Assembly (NCBI RefSeq): GCF_000936425.1
Contig: NZ_AVFK01000016.1
Span: 62,001-126,000, forward strand
DNA length: 64,000 nucleotides
From: Skermanella aerolata KACC 11604
GTDB lineage: Bacteria > Pseudomonadota > Alphaproteobacteria > Azospirillales > Azospirillaceae
Direction: 5' to 3'
The first letter of the stretch is position 1, and each line of letters begins with the position of its first letter. The notes under the pieces were generated by a model. It saw only the letters and a list, made by a program, of their open reading frames with translations. It made no database searches and was not told the origin of the DNA. Shown here piece by piece: positions 8,497 to 17,783 of the stretch. The translations under genes were made by a program, and so were the position numbers.

Positions 8497-8918
8497 CCGG
8501 CGTCACCATCTATCACAATCCCGCCTGCGGCACCTCCCGCAACACGCTGGCGTTGATCCGCAACTCCGGCGTCGAACCTGAAATCGTCGAGTACCTGAAG
8601 ACGCCGCCCAGCCGCGACCGGCTGGCCGACCTGATCCGCCGCATGGGCGTGCCGGTTCGTAGCGTGCTGCGCGAGAAGGGCACGCCCTATGCCGAACTCG
8701 GCCTGGATGACGCGTCGCTGTCCGACGACCGGCTGCTGGACGCCATGATCGCGCATCCGATCCTGATCAACCGGCCCATCGTCGAGACGCCGCTCGGCGT
8801 CCGCCTGTGCCGTCCGTCCGAAGCGGTGCTCGACATCCTCCCCGATCCTCAGCGGGGCGCCTTCGCCAAGGAAGACGGCGAGCGCGTCGTCGACGAGCAG
8901 GGCCGCCGCATCGCCTGA
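8493..8918 (+). CDS. arsC: arsenate reductase, glutaredoxin-coupled ArsC/Spx fold
   Basis: This is a second arsenate reductase of a different fold. The catalytic motif [13 protein letters not shown] places the nucleophile at Cys12, and the conserved LINRPIVET follows later with the expected arginine. The 141-residue length is normal for glutaredoxin-dependent ArsC. Translation is coupled to the upstream arsC by the ATGA overlap at 8493. Having both reductant systems in one operon lets either thioredoxin or glutathione/glutaredoxin drive arsenate reduction. Confidence 0.93.
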   Translation: MTGVTIYHNPACGTSRNTLALIRNSGVEPEIVEYLKTPPSRDRLADLIRRMGVPVRSVLREKGTPYAELGLDDASLSDDRLLDAMIAHPILINRPIVETPLGVRLCRPSEAVLDILPDPQRGAFAKEDGERVVDEQGRRIA

Positions 8919-8967
8919 CGCCGCGTCACTTGACTTCGCTTTGCCTGAAGCTGAAACGAGTATCCTC

Positions 8968-10065
8968 ATGTCCTCCACCGCTCCAGCCTCGCGGTTGTCG
9001 TTCCTCGACCGCTACCTGACACTATGGATCTTCCTGGCCATGGCGCTGGGCGTCGTGCTCGGCACCGTGTTCGAAGGTCTGCCGGCGGCGCTCGACAGGT
9101 TGTCGGTCGGGACCACCAACATTCCGATCGCCATCGGGCTGATCCTGATGATGTACCCGCCGCTGGCCAAGGTGAAGTACGAGGAACTGCATCGCGTCTT
9201 CGCCGACAAGCGGGTGCTGGTCCTTTCCCTGGTGCAGAACTGGCTGATCGGCCCCTGCCTGATGTTCGGGCTGGCGGTCCTCTTCCTGCGCGATCATCCG
9301 GAATACATGACCGGCCTGATCCTGATCGGCCTTGCCCGCTGCATCGCCATGGTCTTGGTCTGGAACCAGCTCGCGCGCGGCGACAACCAGTACGTGGCCG
9401 GTCTGGTCGCGTTCAATTCGATCTTCCAGATCCTGTTCTTCAGCGTCTACGCCTGGATCTTCCTGAGCGTCCTGCCACCCCTGTTCGGCTTGGAAGGCAG
9501 CGTGGTCAACGTCAGTTTCTGGACCATCGCCAACGCCGTGCTGATCTACCTGGGCATTCCGTTCCTCGCGGGCTTCCTGACCCGCAGAATCCTGACGGCG
9601 AGGAAGGGACGGGCATGGTACGAGGGCGAGTTCCTGCCGCGCATCGGACCGATAACGCTGGCTGCTCTCCTGTTCACCATCGTCGCCATGTTCAGCCTGA
9701 AGGGCGCCGACGTCGTGCGGCTGCCGTTCGACGCGCTCTTGATCGCGGTTCCGCTCTCGATCTACTTCCTGGTCCAGTTCGTCATCAGCTTCGCGATGGG
9801 CCGGCTGATCGAGGCGGACTACCCGCGCACGACCGCCATCGCTTTCACGGCGGCCGGCAACAACTTCGAACTGGCTATCGCCGTCGCCATCGCCGCCTAT
9901 GGACTGGCGTCGCCGGTCGCCTTCGCCGCCGTCATCGGCCCGCTGGTGGAGGTGCCGGTGCTGATCCTGCTGGTTCACGTCGCGTTGCGGCTGGGCCAGC
10001 GCTTCTTCCCGCCCGGTGCGGTTCTGGCCGCCGCGACATCAGGTGGAACGGCGACGCGCCCATGA
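8968..10065 (+). CDS. acr3: ACR3-family arsenite efflux carrier
   Basis: It exports As(III) across the inner membrane after arsenate reduction. The product has about ten hydrophobic helices. It carries the family signature [21 protein letters not shown], containing the conserved transport cysteine, and [20 protein letters not shown] near the end. I used ATG 8968 because the family begins near [17 protein letters not shown] 8941 is also open. Its TGA overlaps the ATG of the monooxygenase gene (ATGA, 10062-10065). Confidence 0.95.
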   Translation: MSSTAPASRLSFLDRYLTLWIFLAMALGVVLGTVFEGLPAALDRLSVGTTNIPIAIGLILMMYPPLAKVKYEELHRVFADKRVLVLSLVQNWLIGPCLMFGLAVLFLRDHPEYMTGLILIGLARCIAMVLVWNQLARGDNQYVAGLVAFNSIFQILFFSVYAWIFLSVLPPLFGLEGSVVNVSFWTIANAVLIYLGIPFLAGFLTRRILTARKGRAWYEGEFLPRIGPITLAALLFTIVAMFSLKGADVVRLPFDALLIAVPLSIYFLVQFVISFAMGRLIEADYPRTTAIAFTAAGNNFELAIAVAIAAYGLASPVAFAAVIGPLVEVPVLILLVHVALRLGQRFFPPGAVLAAATSGGTATRP

Positions 10066-11186
10066 CCGGACATGCCGATGTCGTGGTCATCGGCGGCGGG
10101 CAGGCGGGGCTGGCCGTCGGCTACCATCTCCGGCGGACAGGGCTGAGCTTCGTCATCCTCGACGCCGGGACCAGCCCCGGCGGAGCTTGGCGGCATACTT
10201 GGCAGTCGCTGCGCCCGTTCTCGCCCGCCCCCTGGTCGTCGCTGCCCGGCTGGCCGATGGCCGGGGGAGAGACGACATATCCCGGCCGGGACGAAGTGCT
10301 CGACTACCTCGCCCGCTATGAAACCCGCTACGATTTGCCGGTCCGCAGGCCGGTATCGGTGCGCTCGGTCGAGCACGCAGGCAACGGCCATCTGCGGGTG
10401 GTCACCGATCGGGGCGACTGGACAGCCCGCATGGTGGTCAGCGCAACGGGGACTTGGCGGCGGACCCACATTCCGGACTATCCGGGCCGGGATGTCTTCG
10501 GCGGTGTCCAGATCCATTCCGCCGCCTACGAAACCCCTGAACCGTTCGCCGGCCGGCGCGTCCTGATCGTCGGCGGCGGCAACTCCGGCGCCCAGATCCT
10601 CGCCGAGGTGTCCAAGACAGCCGCGACGACATGGGTGACGGAGAAGCCGCCGGTCTTCCTGCCGGACGATGTCGATGGCCGCGTGCTGTTCCATCGGGCC
10701 ACCGCCCGGCTCAAGGCGCTCCAGGAAGGACGCGAACCGGACATTCCGGCAGGGGGCCTCGGCGACATCGTCATGGTCCCGCCCGTGGTAGAGGCGCGGG
10801 AACGCGGCGTGCTGCGCTCCGTCCGCCCCTTCGCCCGCTTTACCGAGACCGGGGTGGTCTGGCGGGACGGAACGGAAACCGGGGTGGATGCCGTCATCTG
10901 GTGCACGGGCTTCCGCCCGGCGCTTGACCACGTAACCGAACTCGGCATCGTCGGTCCGGACGGCACGGTCGAACTCGACGGCACCCGGTCGATAAGGGAA
11001 CCGGGGCTTTGGTTCGTCGGCTACGGCGGCTGGACCGGACCGGCTTCCGCGACCCTGATCGGGGTCGGCCGCAGCGCCCGCGAGACGGCTCGCCGCATCG
11101 CCGAGAGCCTGTCGGGCGACGATCGGCGCGACGGCGGCGCAGCACCGGCCGGTCACGCGGCATCGCAGCGAAGCGGATCGGCATAG
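10062..11186 (+). CDS. arsO: ArsO-type flavin-dependent monooxygenase
   Basis: This flavoprotein of 374 residues is often found in ars operons. The N-terminal FAD site is [16 protein letters not shown], and the NADPH site is [13 protein letters not shown] around residue 170. WCTGFRPAL near residue 285 is the usual late motif of flavin monooxygenases. The start overlaps the acr3 stop, so it is part of the operon. The role in arsenic resistance comes from gene context in the family; the true substrate is not established by sequence. The last 25 residues are low complexity. Confidence 0.85.
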   Translation: MTGHADVVVIGGGQAGLAVGYHLRRTGLSFVILDAGTSPGGAWRHTWQSLRPFSPAPWSSLPGWPMAGGETTYPGRDEVLDYLARYETRYDLPVRRPVSVRSVEHAGNGHLRVVTDRGDWTARMVVSATGTWRRTHIPDYPGRDVFGGVQIHSAAYETPEPFAGRRVLIVGGGNSGAQILAEVSKTAATTWVTEKPPVFLPDDVDGRVLFHRATARLKALQEGREPDIPAGGLGDIVMVPPVVEARERGVLRSVRPFARFTETGVVWRDGTETGVDAVIWCTGFRPALDHVTELGIVGPDGTVELDGTRSIREPGLWFVGYGGWTGPASATLIGVGRSARETARRIAESLSGDDRRDGGAAPAGHAASQRSGSA

Positions 11187-11311
11187 TCCGGAATTTCCAC
11201 CCCGGCTCAGCGCCGCGATTGACCTGCATCAGTGCGCCGCGACGGAGTGCCCGGCATCCTTCTCCCAAGCGCCCCGCCGGCAAAGCGGGGGGCAGAGTGG
11301 GGGTACGCGCC

Positions 11312-12772
11312 ATGGAAACAGCCGCCCTTCCCGTTGAAATCCTGCGGAGCGGGTTCGGCAGCCTTGCGTCCTATCTGGCCGCCCATGTGCTGCTGTGCCT
11401 CGTCCCTGCCTTCTTCATCGCGGGCGGCCTGTCCGCACTGCTGCCGAAGTCGGCGATCACCCGCTTTCTCGGGCGCAGCGCCCCGAAGGCCGTCGCCTAC
11501 CCGGCCGCCGCCGCCGCGGGGAGCCTGCTGGCCGTTTGTTCGTGCACCATCGTCCCGCTGTTCGCCGGTATCTACCGGAAGGGCGCGGGACTGGGGCCGG
11601 CCATCACTTTCCTGTTCTTCGCGCCGGCGGCCAATATCCTGGCGCTGACCTATACCGGCGCCGCCCTGGGCGTCGAGTTCGCCGTAGCGCGGTTCGTGCT
11701 CTCGCTGGTTTTCGGCATCGGTATCGGGATGATCATGGCGCTGGTCTTCAGCGCGGACGACCGTGTCCACGCCAAGGAGGCCGATGGCGGCTTCACCGGC
11801 GGAGAGCGCCTGCAACCCGCCGCTGTCATCCTGATGCTGCTGATGGTGACGCTGCTCATCGCCGGCACGCTGAAGGTCGGCTTCCTGCTCGACAGCTATG
11901 CCAGCGTCACTGTCCCGATCCACGGCATGGACGCGGTCGAGACGGCGCTGCACCGGCTGCTGCCCTTTGATCCCGCGAAGGGTGAGGAGGGCATCGGCGC
12001 CCAGGGTGCGATCCTCGTCCTGCTGCTGGGCATTATCGCGGCGGTGGCGCCGCGCGGGCTGGGGCGGGTGGACGAGGGCTTCAACCGCTGGACCTGGGCG
12101 GCGCTGGGGCTGGTCGTCCTGACCCTGGCGGTTGCGGCGATGGGCATGCAGCCCCAGGGCGGAGGCGTCACGCTGCACATGACCGGCAGGATGCTCGGCG
12201 TCGTGGCGGCGATGGCTGCGATCGCCTGGGTCGCCCACCGCCACATCGACCGGTTCGAGGTGCAGCAATGGCTGTGGGAAAGCTGGCGTTTCGTCCGCCA
12301 GATCTTTCCGCTGCTGGTCGTCGGCGTCTTCATGGTGGGCGTGTTGCGGGTGTTCCTCCGGCCGGAGTGGGTGGAGACCATGGCGGGCGCCAACACGGTG
12401 CTCGCCAATCTGGTCGGCGTCGTCTTCGGCGTGTTCATGTACTTCCCGACCCTGGTCGAGGTTCCGGTAGCCAGGATGTTCCTCTCGCTCGGCATGCATC
12501 CGGGACCGCTGCTGGCCTATCTGATGGCGGACCCCGAACTGAGCCTGCAAAGCATCCTGATCACGGCCAGCATCATAGGACGACCCAAGGCATGGACCTA
12601 TGTCGGGCTGGTGGCATTGTTCAGCACCGGTGCCGGCCTGACCTTCGGCGCCTGGAAGGATGGAGCCAGCCCTTGGCTGCTTGGCGGAGAACTCGCCTTG
12701 TTCCTGCTGGTCCTTGCCGCCGTCCTTTACGTCATCCACCGCCGGACCGGCACGATGGCGAAGGCGGCCTGA
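11312..12772 (+). CDS. DUF318-type permease (ArsP-like metal/organoarsenical efflux)
   Basis: This is an integral membrane protein with two homologous helix bundles. The diagnostic CSCTIVPLFAGIYRKGAGLGPA lies in the first half, and the repeat-like YFPTLVEVPVARMFLSLGMHPGPLLAYLM in the second. Some DUF318 permeases export trivalent organoarsenicals (ArsP); others act on other metals. Position directly after arsO argues for arsenic here. ATG 11312 follows a GC hairpin region rather than overlapping arsO. A 125-bp gap separates them, so it may have extra control. Confidence 0.85.
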   Translation: METAALPVEILRSGFGSLASYLAAHVLLCLVPAFFIAGGLSALLPKSAITRFLGRSAPKAVAYPAAAAAGSLLAVCSCTIVPLFAGIYRKGAGLGPAITFLFFAPAANILALTYTGAALGVEFAVARFVLSLVFGIGIGMIMALVFSADDRVHAKEADGGFTGGERLQPAAVILMLLMVTLLIAGTLKVGFLLDSYASVTVPIHGMDAVETALHRLLPFDPAKGEEGIGAQGAILVLLLGIIAAVAPRGLGRVDEGFNRWTWAALGLVVLTLAVAAMGMQPQGGGVTLHMTGRMLGVVAAMAAIAWVAHRHIDRFEVQQWLWESWRFVRQIFPLLVVGVFMVGVLRVFLRPEWVETMAGANTVLANLVGVVFGVFMYFPTLVEVPVARMFLSLGMHPGPLLAYLMADPELSLQSILITASIIGRPKAWTYVGLVALFSTGAGLTFGAWKDGASPWLLGGELALFLLVLAAVLYVIHRRTGTMAKAA

Positions 12773-12823
12773 CCAGCCGGCTCGCTTGCCATCGGCAACC
12801 GTTTATCGAAGGAGGATCGAACC

Positions 12824-13102
12824 ATGCACGTCAAAGTCCTGGGACCGGGCTGCGCCCGCTGCAAACGCCTGGAGGAACTGACACGGGAGGCGGCACTGGA
12901 AGCCGGCGTCTCCGTCGAGATCGAACACGTCACCGATACCGACCGGATTCTCGACTATCCCATCGTCAGCACGCCGGGCCTCGTCATCGAGGAGAAGGTC
13001 AGGATGTCCGGCCGGCTGCCGCGACGGGAAGAGATCGTCGCGTGGCTGAGGGAAACCGCCGGACAGGCAGAAGCGGCCAAGGGTGCCTCCACGACCGGCT
13101 AA
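12824..13102 (+). CDS. small thioredoxin-like CxxC protein
   Basis: This is a 92-residue thioredoxin-fold protein of the redox-active disulfide protein 2 type. The motif GPGCARCKRLEEL holds the CxxC, and VSTPGLVIEEKV gives the cis-proline after a short beta segment. A strong GGAGG precedes the ATG. In other genomes such proteins sit beside DUF318 permeases, as here, probably passing electrons or metal(loid)s to the permease or reductase. The last 15 residues look disordered. Confidence 0.85.
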   Translation: MHVKVLGPGCARCKRLEELTREAALEAGVSVEIEHVTDTDRILDYPIVSTPGLVIEEKVRMSGRLPRREEIVAWLRETAGQAEAAKGASTTG

Positions 13103-13153
13103 GCGCGCTCCACTGCTCGATCCGCCAGTTCCGGCGGTCCGACGGGAGCGGCG

Positions 13154-13306
13154 CTATTCCGAAGGACGGTCCGGGAAATCCTTCCGCTGCCGGTCCTTTC
13201 CTTCTTCCCGCTCGCGCTGACGTTGCCACGTGTCGAACTTTTCGGGATGCGTGACGATGTCCACGATGGACGGTTTGTCGGTACGGTCGTCGCTTTGCTT
13301 CGGCAT
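13154..13306 (-). CDS. 50-residue charged small protein
   Basis: This short gene begins at ATG 13306 after GGAGGTGTAGCC, an excellent ribosome site, and ends at TAG 13154-13156. The product is very polar and Arg/Glu/Asp/Lys rich, with a predicted helix FDTWQRQREREEGKDRQ and no membrane segment. It lies 39 bp after the kinase gene on the same strand, so it is probably cotranscribed. I do not recognise a family. Confidence 0.65.
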   Translation of the reverse strand: MPKQSDDRTDKPSIVDIVTHPEKFDTWQRQREREEGKDRQRKDFPDRPSE

Positions 13307-13345
13307 GGCTACACCTCCAGGCATTCGGTTACTCCCTTCAACAGT

Positions 13346-14518
13346 TCAAAGCGGCTTGCTGCCACCGCCCCTAAGGTCGGGAATGTAAAAGACCAAGTGA
13401 CCGGCGGTACCGGCGTCCCGCTGTTCCAGGGTGAAATCGCCGGATGCCATTTTCGCCAGCACGGGGGTCAGTTCCAGACCGATGCCGTGCCCTCTGACTT
13501 GATCGTCCGGCATGCCGATCCCGTCGTCGGCGACCGTCAGGCGCGCTTTGCCCGGCTCGACCCGCTCCAGGGTGACGGTCACCGTCCCCTGGCGCAGGGG
13601 GAAGGCGTATTTCAGGCAGTTCGTGACCAGTTCGTTGACGATCAGTCCGACCGCGACGGCTTGGCTGTGATCGACTTCCACGGGGGTAAGGTGCAGGTCC
13701 AGCTTGACCGCGTCGTCGTGTTCCAGGCCGTGCATGAGAAAGCGCCGCTTGACGAGTTCGTCGAGATAGGCGGAAAGGTTCACGGCATCGGTGACCCCCG
13801 TCACGTAGAGGCGCCGGTAGACCAGCGAGAGCGCTTCGACCCTGTGGCCGACGCTCTCGAGGCGGCGGCGCGTCTCGCTCCGTTTCGCCCTCCTGGCCTC
13901 CATCCTGAGCATCGACGTAATGATCGCCAGATCGTTCTGGGTGCGGTGCTGCAATTCACGCAGCAGGATGGAGCGCTCCTCGGCATTGGCGACACGTTCG
14001 CGATGCGCTTTGTGGCGGTCCAGGGCCGCGGCCAGCAGGTTGGCATAGTTCTGGAGGAAACTGATATCCGCCTGGGTGAAGGTCCGCTCGGCGAGACTGT
14101 CCACCTCCAGCGTTCCGAACGCCTCGCCGGTCGCACCGATCACGACATTGGCCGATACGACGACATCGGCACGGCGCACGACCTCGGATACCTGGAACCT
14201 CGTTTCCGTCGGTATGTGCGAGACGATGGGTTCGCCCTCGACCAGGGTATAACCGGCAGCGGACCCATGACCTCCCGGAACCTTCGTGACCCCAGTTGTG
14301 GCGATGTCGCGCGGCAGCCCGACAGCCGCCCGGATCAGGAGTTCGTCGCTTTCGGGGATGGTCTGCATGATCTTGGCGATCGGCGTCTGAAGTCCGCGGG
14401 CGACCAGTTCGCACGCCCTTTGGAGGATGAGATCCAGGTCGATGCACGACAATGCGAATTGGCCGAACTCGGCGAGCGCATCCTGTTGTTCGGCCCACCC
14501 CTGCTGTTGGCTGTGCAT
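13346..14518 (-). CDS. GAF-domain HisKA_2 sensor histidine kinase
   Basis: This is a soluble two-component sensor of 390 residues. A GAF domain spans about residues 20-170. The HisKA_2 box RELQHRTQNDLAIITSML follows with phospho-acceptor His191, then an HATPase with N-box NELVTNCLKYAF and G-box DDGIGMP. ATG 14518 has AGGAGG about eleven bases upstream; the frame is open to 14890 but that part is not family-like. No response regulator gene is adjacent. This kinase class often feeds the general stress or light-response pathways of alphaproteobacteria, but here that is inference. Confidence 0.9.
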   Translation of the reverse strand: MHSQQQGWAEQQDALAEFGQFALSCIDLDLILQRACELVARGLQTPIAKIMQTIPESDELLIRAAVGLPRDIATTGVTKVPGGHGSAAGYTLVEGEPIVSHIPTETRFQVSEVVRRADVVVSANVVIGATGEAFGTLEVDSLAERTFTQADISFLQNYANLLAAALDRHKAHRERVANAEERSILLRELQHRTQNDLAIITSMLRMEARRAKRSETRRRLESVGHRVEALSLVYRRLYVTGVTDAVNLSAYLDELVKRRFLMHGLEHDDAVKLDLHLTPVEVDHSQAVAVGLIVNELVTNCLKYAFPLRQGTVTVTLERVEPGKARLTVADDGIGMPDDQVRGHGIGLELTPVLAKMASGDFTLEQRDAGTAGHLVFYIPDLRGGGSKPL

Positions 14519-14922
14519 GGTAAGTCGAGCCTCCTGAACGAGCGGTTCCCGATGGCTTGCCGAGACCTTGACCCGGCTTTGCCACGACAACTTGCCCGCT
14601 GGCCCAACGTTCCCGCCCAAACCGACATCTCCGGGCCTTCTGCCCTTCCATCGTTCGCCGGCGCGGCGCCGGTCCTGCGCCTTTACGGGCGACTGGAAGT
14701 CGGGCCGGGAAAGTTCGGATGAAATTTTCCAAGTTCGCAGGCGACTCGTTCGGGCTAGGCGCCTTGAACCAATGTCGGAAGGCCAGTCACTTAATCGCAT
14801 GGGCCTTTGCTCTCCCTGTCCGGTTATCGCCCCAAGGAGCCGGCGCTGACGCTGCAAGCCGGCGACAAGGCACGGTTCCGCCGCGCACATGTGCGCGGAC
14901 CGATCGGAAGAAGGAGAAGCCG

Positions 14923-15354
14923 ATGGCTAATCAGAACCAGAACGACAACCGGGCCCAGGGTTCGCGGTCGAGCGGCGGACGGCAGGACAGTGCCGGAATC
15001 GACCCCAACAGCGCCTTTCCCGGCAACGCGGCTGGCGTCACCCAGCAGGCTACGACGGAACCGGCGGGCGCCACCGGCGGGAAGCAGGGCGATGGCGCGC
15101 CCATGGCGGACATCATCGACAAGGCGAAGGACGAGACCGCTGCGGAATTGCCGGACGCGACGGGCTCCAAGGCCTCCGAGGAGGCTGATCGCACCCCGCG
15201 CGCCGCCGGCCACATGAGCACAGGCAATCTTCCTCACGGAGGGGACGATTCACAGCACCGCACCAACGGGTCCATGACACCGATGCCCGCCGAAACGGGC
15301 GGCAAGGGGAATGTGGGCGGTACGCCCATCAAGGATGCGGGACCCAACAGGTAA
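14923..15354 (+). CDS. disordered hydrophilic protein, unknown function
   Basis: The 143-residue product is almost entirely Gly, Ala, Asn, Gln, Asp and Thr with no hydrophobic core. Motifs such as NQNDNRAQGSRSSGG and GGKGNVGGTPIKDAGPN suggest an intrinsically disordered, possibly stress-protective protein. AAGGAG precedes the ATG with good spacing. It is transcribed away from the kinase gene across a 400-bp gap. A GC-rich hairpin follows the stop. I cannot assign a function. Confidence 0.7.
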   Translation: MANQNQNDNRAQGSRSSGGRQDSAGIDPNSAFPGNAAGVTQQATTEPAGATGGKQGDGAPMADIIDKAKDETAAELPDATGSKASEEADRTPRAAGHMSTGNLPHGGDDSQHRTNGSMTPMPAETGGKGNVGGTPIKDAGPNR

Positions 15355-15380
15355 CGGGCCGACGGCATCCTGGATGGCTG

Positions 15381-15417
15381 CGGGACGGCGTGCGAGCGAT
15401 CCTATGACGCCGTCCCG
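15381..15417 (+). terminator. GC-rich hairpin after the disordered-protein gene
   Basis: CGGGACGGCGT (15381-15391) and ACGCCGTCCCG (15407-15417) are perfect 11-base arms around a 15-base loop, 27 bp after the stop at 15354. There is no T-run, so it is either a weak terminator or an mRNA-stabilising end. Confidence 0.5.
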
Positions 15418-15474
15418 TGAACCATTTATCGGTCCGGGTGTTGCCGTCCGGCTGTCCAACCCTAGCTACAGTAG

Positions 15475-15849
15475 ATGAACTTGGACTTCATGCAGTTCCA
15501 TACCGAGCAGGCAAGCTCTTTGCTCCGCGCGATGGGAAACCCGCAACGCCTGCGCATCCTGCTGCTCCTGGCGGAACACGAGCGCTCGGTCATCGAACTG
15601 GAGGCGCTGGTCGGCCTCAGCCAGTCAGCGGTGTCGCAGCATCTTGCGCGGTTGCGTCAGATCAAACTGGTCCGTTTCCGGCGCGATGGGCAGATGACGT
15701 TCTATGCGCTGGATGGCGACGAGGTCCGGAGCATCCTGATGACGCTCCACCTTCTTTATGGCAGGGACCAAGGCGGGGCCGCAATCGGTCCTTCGATGGT
15801 GGCGGGCAGCCCCGTGGGGGGGCCGGTGGAGGCCGATCCGGCGGACTGA
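15475..15849 (+). CDS. ArsR/SmtB-family transcriptional regulator
   Basis: This is a 124-residue winged-helix repressor. The core shows LLRAMGNPQRLRILLLLAEH, the recognition helix region LSQSAVSQHLARLRQIKLV and the wing RRDGQMTFYAL. It has no cysteines in the alpha-3 position or tail, so it is not an arsenite sensor of the type at 7512. It resembles members sensing sulfur species or other ligands. The start is ATG 15475 or ATG 15490; neither has a clear ribosome site. It converges with the kinase gene at 15916. Confidence 0.85.
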   Translation: MNLDFMQFHTEQASSLLRAMGNPQRLRILLLLAEHERSVIELEALVGLSQSAVSQHLARLRQIKLVRFRRDGQMTFYALDGDEVRSILMTLHLLYGRDQGGAAIGPSMVAGSPVGGPVEADPAD

Positions 15850-15915
15850 CCAGACACCTGCACCGGGCAGCCGGCGACCGGGCAAGTGGCGTCCGGCCGG
15901 ATGCCGTTTCGACAG

Positions 15916-16992
15916 CTATCGGTTCCGATCGACGGCGACAGTGTGGGACGTGCCGTCCGCAAGCGTCAGCGTGAAGCATGTGCCATGGACATGCGCGACG
16001 GAAAGACCTGCGCGGACCCGCTGCACCATCATCGCCACGATATGCATGCCCAGCCCCACGGCCTTGGGGAACTGGACCTCCTTCGCGATCCCCCTGCCGT
16101 CATCCGCGACCACGAGTTTCATCCGGCCGTCGGACAGATGTCCGAACTGCACCCAAACCGTCCCTGTTCCCGACCTGTCGAAAGCATGGCGCAGGGCGTT
16201 GTCGATGAGTTCTGTGGCGATTAGGCCCAGGGGAAAGGCTAGGTCGGCGGACAGCTCGATGGACTCCGCCTCGACCTCGATCGTGTGCCGAGGCGGAGCG
16301 ACGTCATGGGCGTCGACGATCTGCTGGCAGATCTCGCCGAGATACCGGTCCATTCTCACCCGTCCCGACCCGTCGCCCGAAGACAGCCGGTCATGGACCC
16401 GCGCGACGGCGTGGATACGGGCGACGATGGACTGGAGCGCCTGCCGCACCTGCGGATCTTCGGACCTCCCGGCCTGGACGCGGACAAGACTCATGACGAC
16501 CTGCAAGCTGTCCCGTACCCGACATCCGATCTCGTGGAACAGATCCTCCTTGCAGCGCAGCAGTTCGTTCCGTTCCGCAAGCGCCTGTTCGAGATGCCGC
16601 GTCCGTTCGGCGACCTGCTGTTCAAGCATAGTATTCGACAGGATCAGGGCGGCGTTGGTTTGCTCAAGCTCTTCCGCAGTGATCTGCAACTCCTCCAGGG
16701 AGACCTGAAGTTCCTCGTTGACGATGCTGAGCTCACCCTCCAGGCCGGTGACCAGACGGGCCGAAGATTTAGCGGCCGCAACCTGGGCTTCGAGCAGCCG
16801 GGCATGGGATTGGGCCAGTAGATGGCGAAGATGTGCGTTTTCGGCCAGCGCCTTGGAATTCTCCATCTGGAGTTGGCGGTTCTCCTGGACCAATGCCTGG
16901 ATTTCGCCGTCGGCAGTCTCCAGGGCGGCTTGGAGTTGCTCGTATTCCTGCCCATGGATTGAGAACTCGGAACAAGTTTGGTTACTGGCCAT
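15916..16992 (-). CDS. coiled-coil HisKA_2-type histidine kinase lacking the acceptor His
   Basis: The 358-residue soluble protein has a long coiled coil (about residues 15-148). A HisKA_2-like box and an HATPase domain with N-box ELIDNALRHAF and G-box ADDGRGI follow. The box reads EIGCRVRDSLQ where the family has E-[IV]-x-H-R-V-K-N-x-L-Q, so Cys157 replaces the phospho-acceptor and the K-N pair is R-D. His153 lies four residues earlier and could conceivably substitute. ATP binding looks intact. It may be a pseudokinase that acts by dimerising with or regulating another kinase. No response regulator is adjacent. Confidence 0.82.
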   Translation of the reverse strand: MASNQTCSEFSIHGQEYEQLQAALETADGEIQALVQENRQLQMENSKALAENAHLRHLLAQSHARLLEAQVAAAKSSARLVTGLEGELSIVNEELQVSLEELQITAEELEQTNAALILSNTMLEQQVAERTRHLEQALAERNELLRCKEDLFHEIGCRVRDSLQVVMSLVRVQAGRSEDPQVRQALQSIVARIHAVARVHDRLSSGDGSGRVRMDRYLGEICQQIVDAHDVAPPRHTIEVEAESIELSADLAFPLGLIATELIDNALRHAFDRSGTGTVWVQFGHLSDGRMKLVVADDGRGIAKEVQFPKAVGLGMHIVAMMVQRVRAGLSVAHVHGTCFTLTLADGTSHTVAVDRNR

Positions 16993-17061
16993 ATCGAACC
17001 TAAGATGTCGGCGCGCCGTTGCGAAGATCAGGATACGGAATTGTTCGGGATACAGGAATTT

Positions 17062-17376
17062 TCAGGATGGGAGATCGTGTTGACGCACGATCCTCTCGGC
17101 ATTCTGGAGGACGAGGATGCATTGACCGCGGTTGTCGTCTGCATAGAAACTCTGTGCATTGTCGAGCATCATCTTCACCTGTAGCTTCTGATTGGGCGGC
17201 AACCGCTCGGCGTCATTTTGAAGCCCGACCCATGCCGTCGGCTCGCAGGAGCCGATCGACTGAAACCGGCTGGGTGGCTCTTCCCCTGCCGTAAGGCTGC
17301 TCTGCCGGCTTTCAGTCTGCTGTGTACAAGCCGCTGTCATGATAAAGGCGGCGGTAAGCGCTGTCAGGTTCTTCAT
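17062..17376 (-). CDS. small predicted lipoprotein
   Basis: The 104-residue product starts MKNLTALTAAFIMTAAC, a short signal peptide with a lipobox ending at Cys17, so it should be lipid-anchored. The mature part has two more cysteines (SIGSCEPTAW and RGQCILVLQNAERI) that could form a disulfide, and a helical end. ATG 17376 has GGAG upstream; the frame is open to 17505 but the signal peptide fixes the start. I do not recognise the family. It is transcribed divergently from the gene at 17784. Confidence 0.72.
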   Translation of the reverse strand: MKNLTALTAAFIMTAACTQQTESRQSSLTAGEEPPSRFQSIGSCEPTAWVGLQNDAERLPPNQKLQVKMMLDNAQSFYADDNRGQCILVLQNAERIVRQHDLPS

Positions 17377-17783
17377 GAGATCCCACTCCGTCTTTACCAT
17401 TTGCAACAGCCCGGATCGCAGATCCATCCTCCTGTACTGATGATCGACCAGATGCAAAAGTGTAGGTCGTGCCGCGGCGAAGGTCATATGAACGCCGGCG
17501 AACAAGTCCTTTCGACAACTCTTTCCAGAGACTGCGCCGTGGAGGGGGCGCTGAGTACCGACATGGGAGCCGAATTAATTCATTAGAGAAACGTGATGGG
17601 TTCGATGCTGGGTTGTTGATCCCTGTGTGATGGATCTGACGAATGGCAGCGCGGGAGTCCGGACGGCTGTTCACCGGCGGAGACGGGTTGCCCGCTCGCC
17701 GAATCGCCGAATCGCCGAAGGTCCTCCAGAAGAAGGCTGGCGGCAGGCCGTGTCATCGTCGTCTGAGACGGAAGGGGGTCAGT
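17377..17783. other. divergent intergenic region, no gene seen
   Basis: These 407 bases separate a leftward lipoprotein gene from a rightward small gene. Open frames cross it but none has family-like content or a good start. It includes a short AT-rich patch near 17570-17590 (GAATTAATTC) that could hold promoters, and a direct repeat of CGAATCGC near 17700. No convincing paired promoter boxes were found. Confidence 0.4.

Noticed and set aside
11207-12739. 510-codon minus-strand frame opposite the DUF318 permease
   Set aside because: Gln/Asp/Arg-rich antisense frame without domains; the permease motif CSCTIVPLF is on the plus strand.
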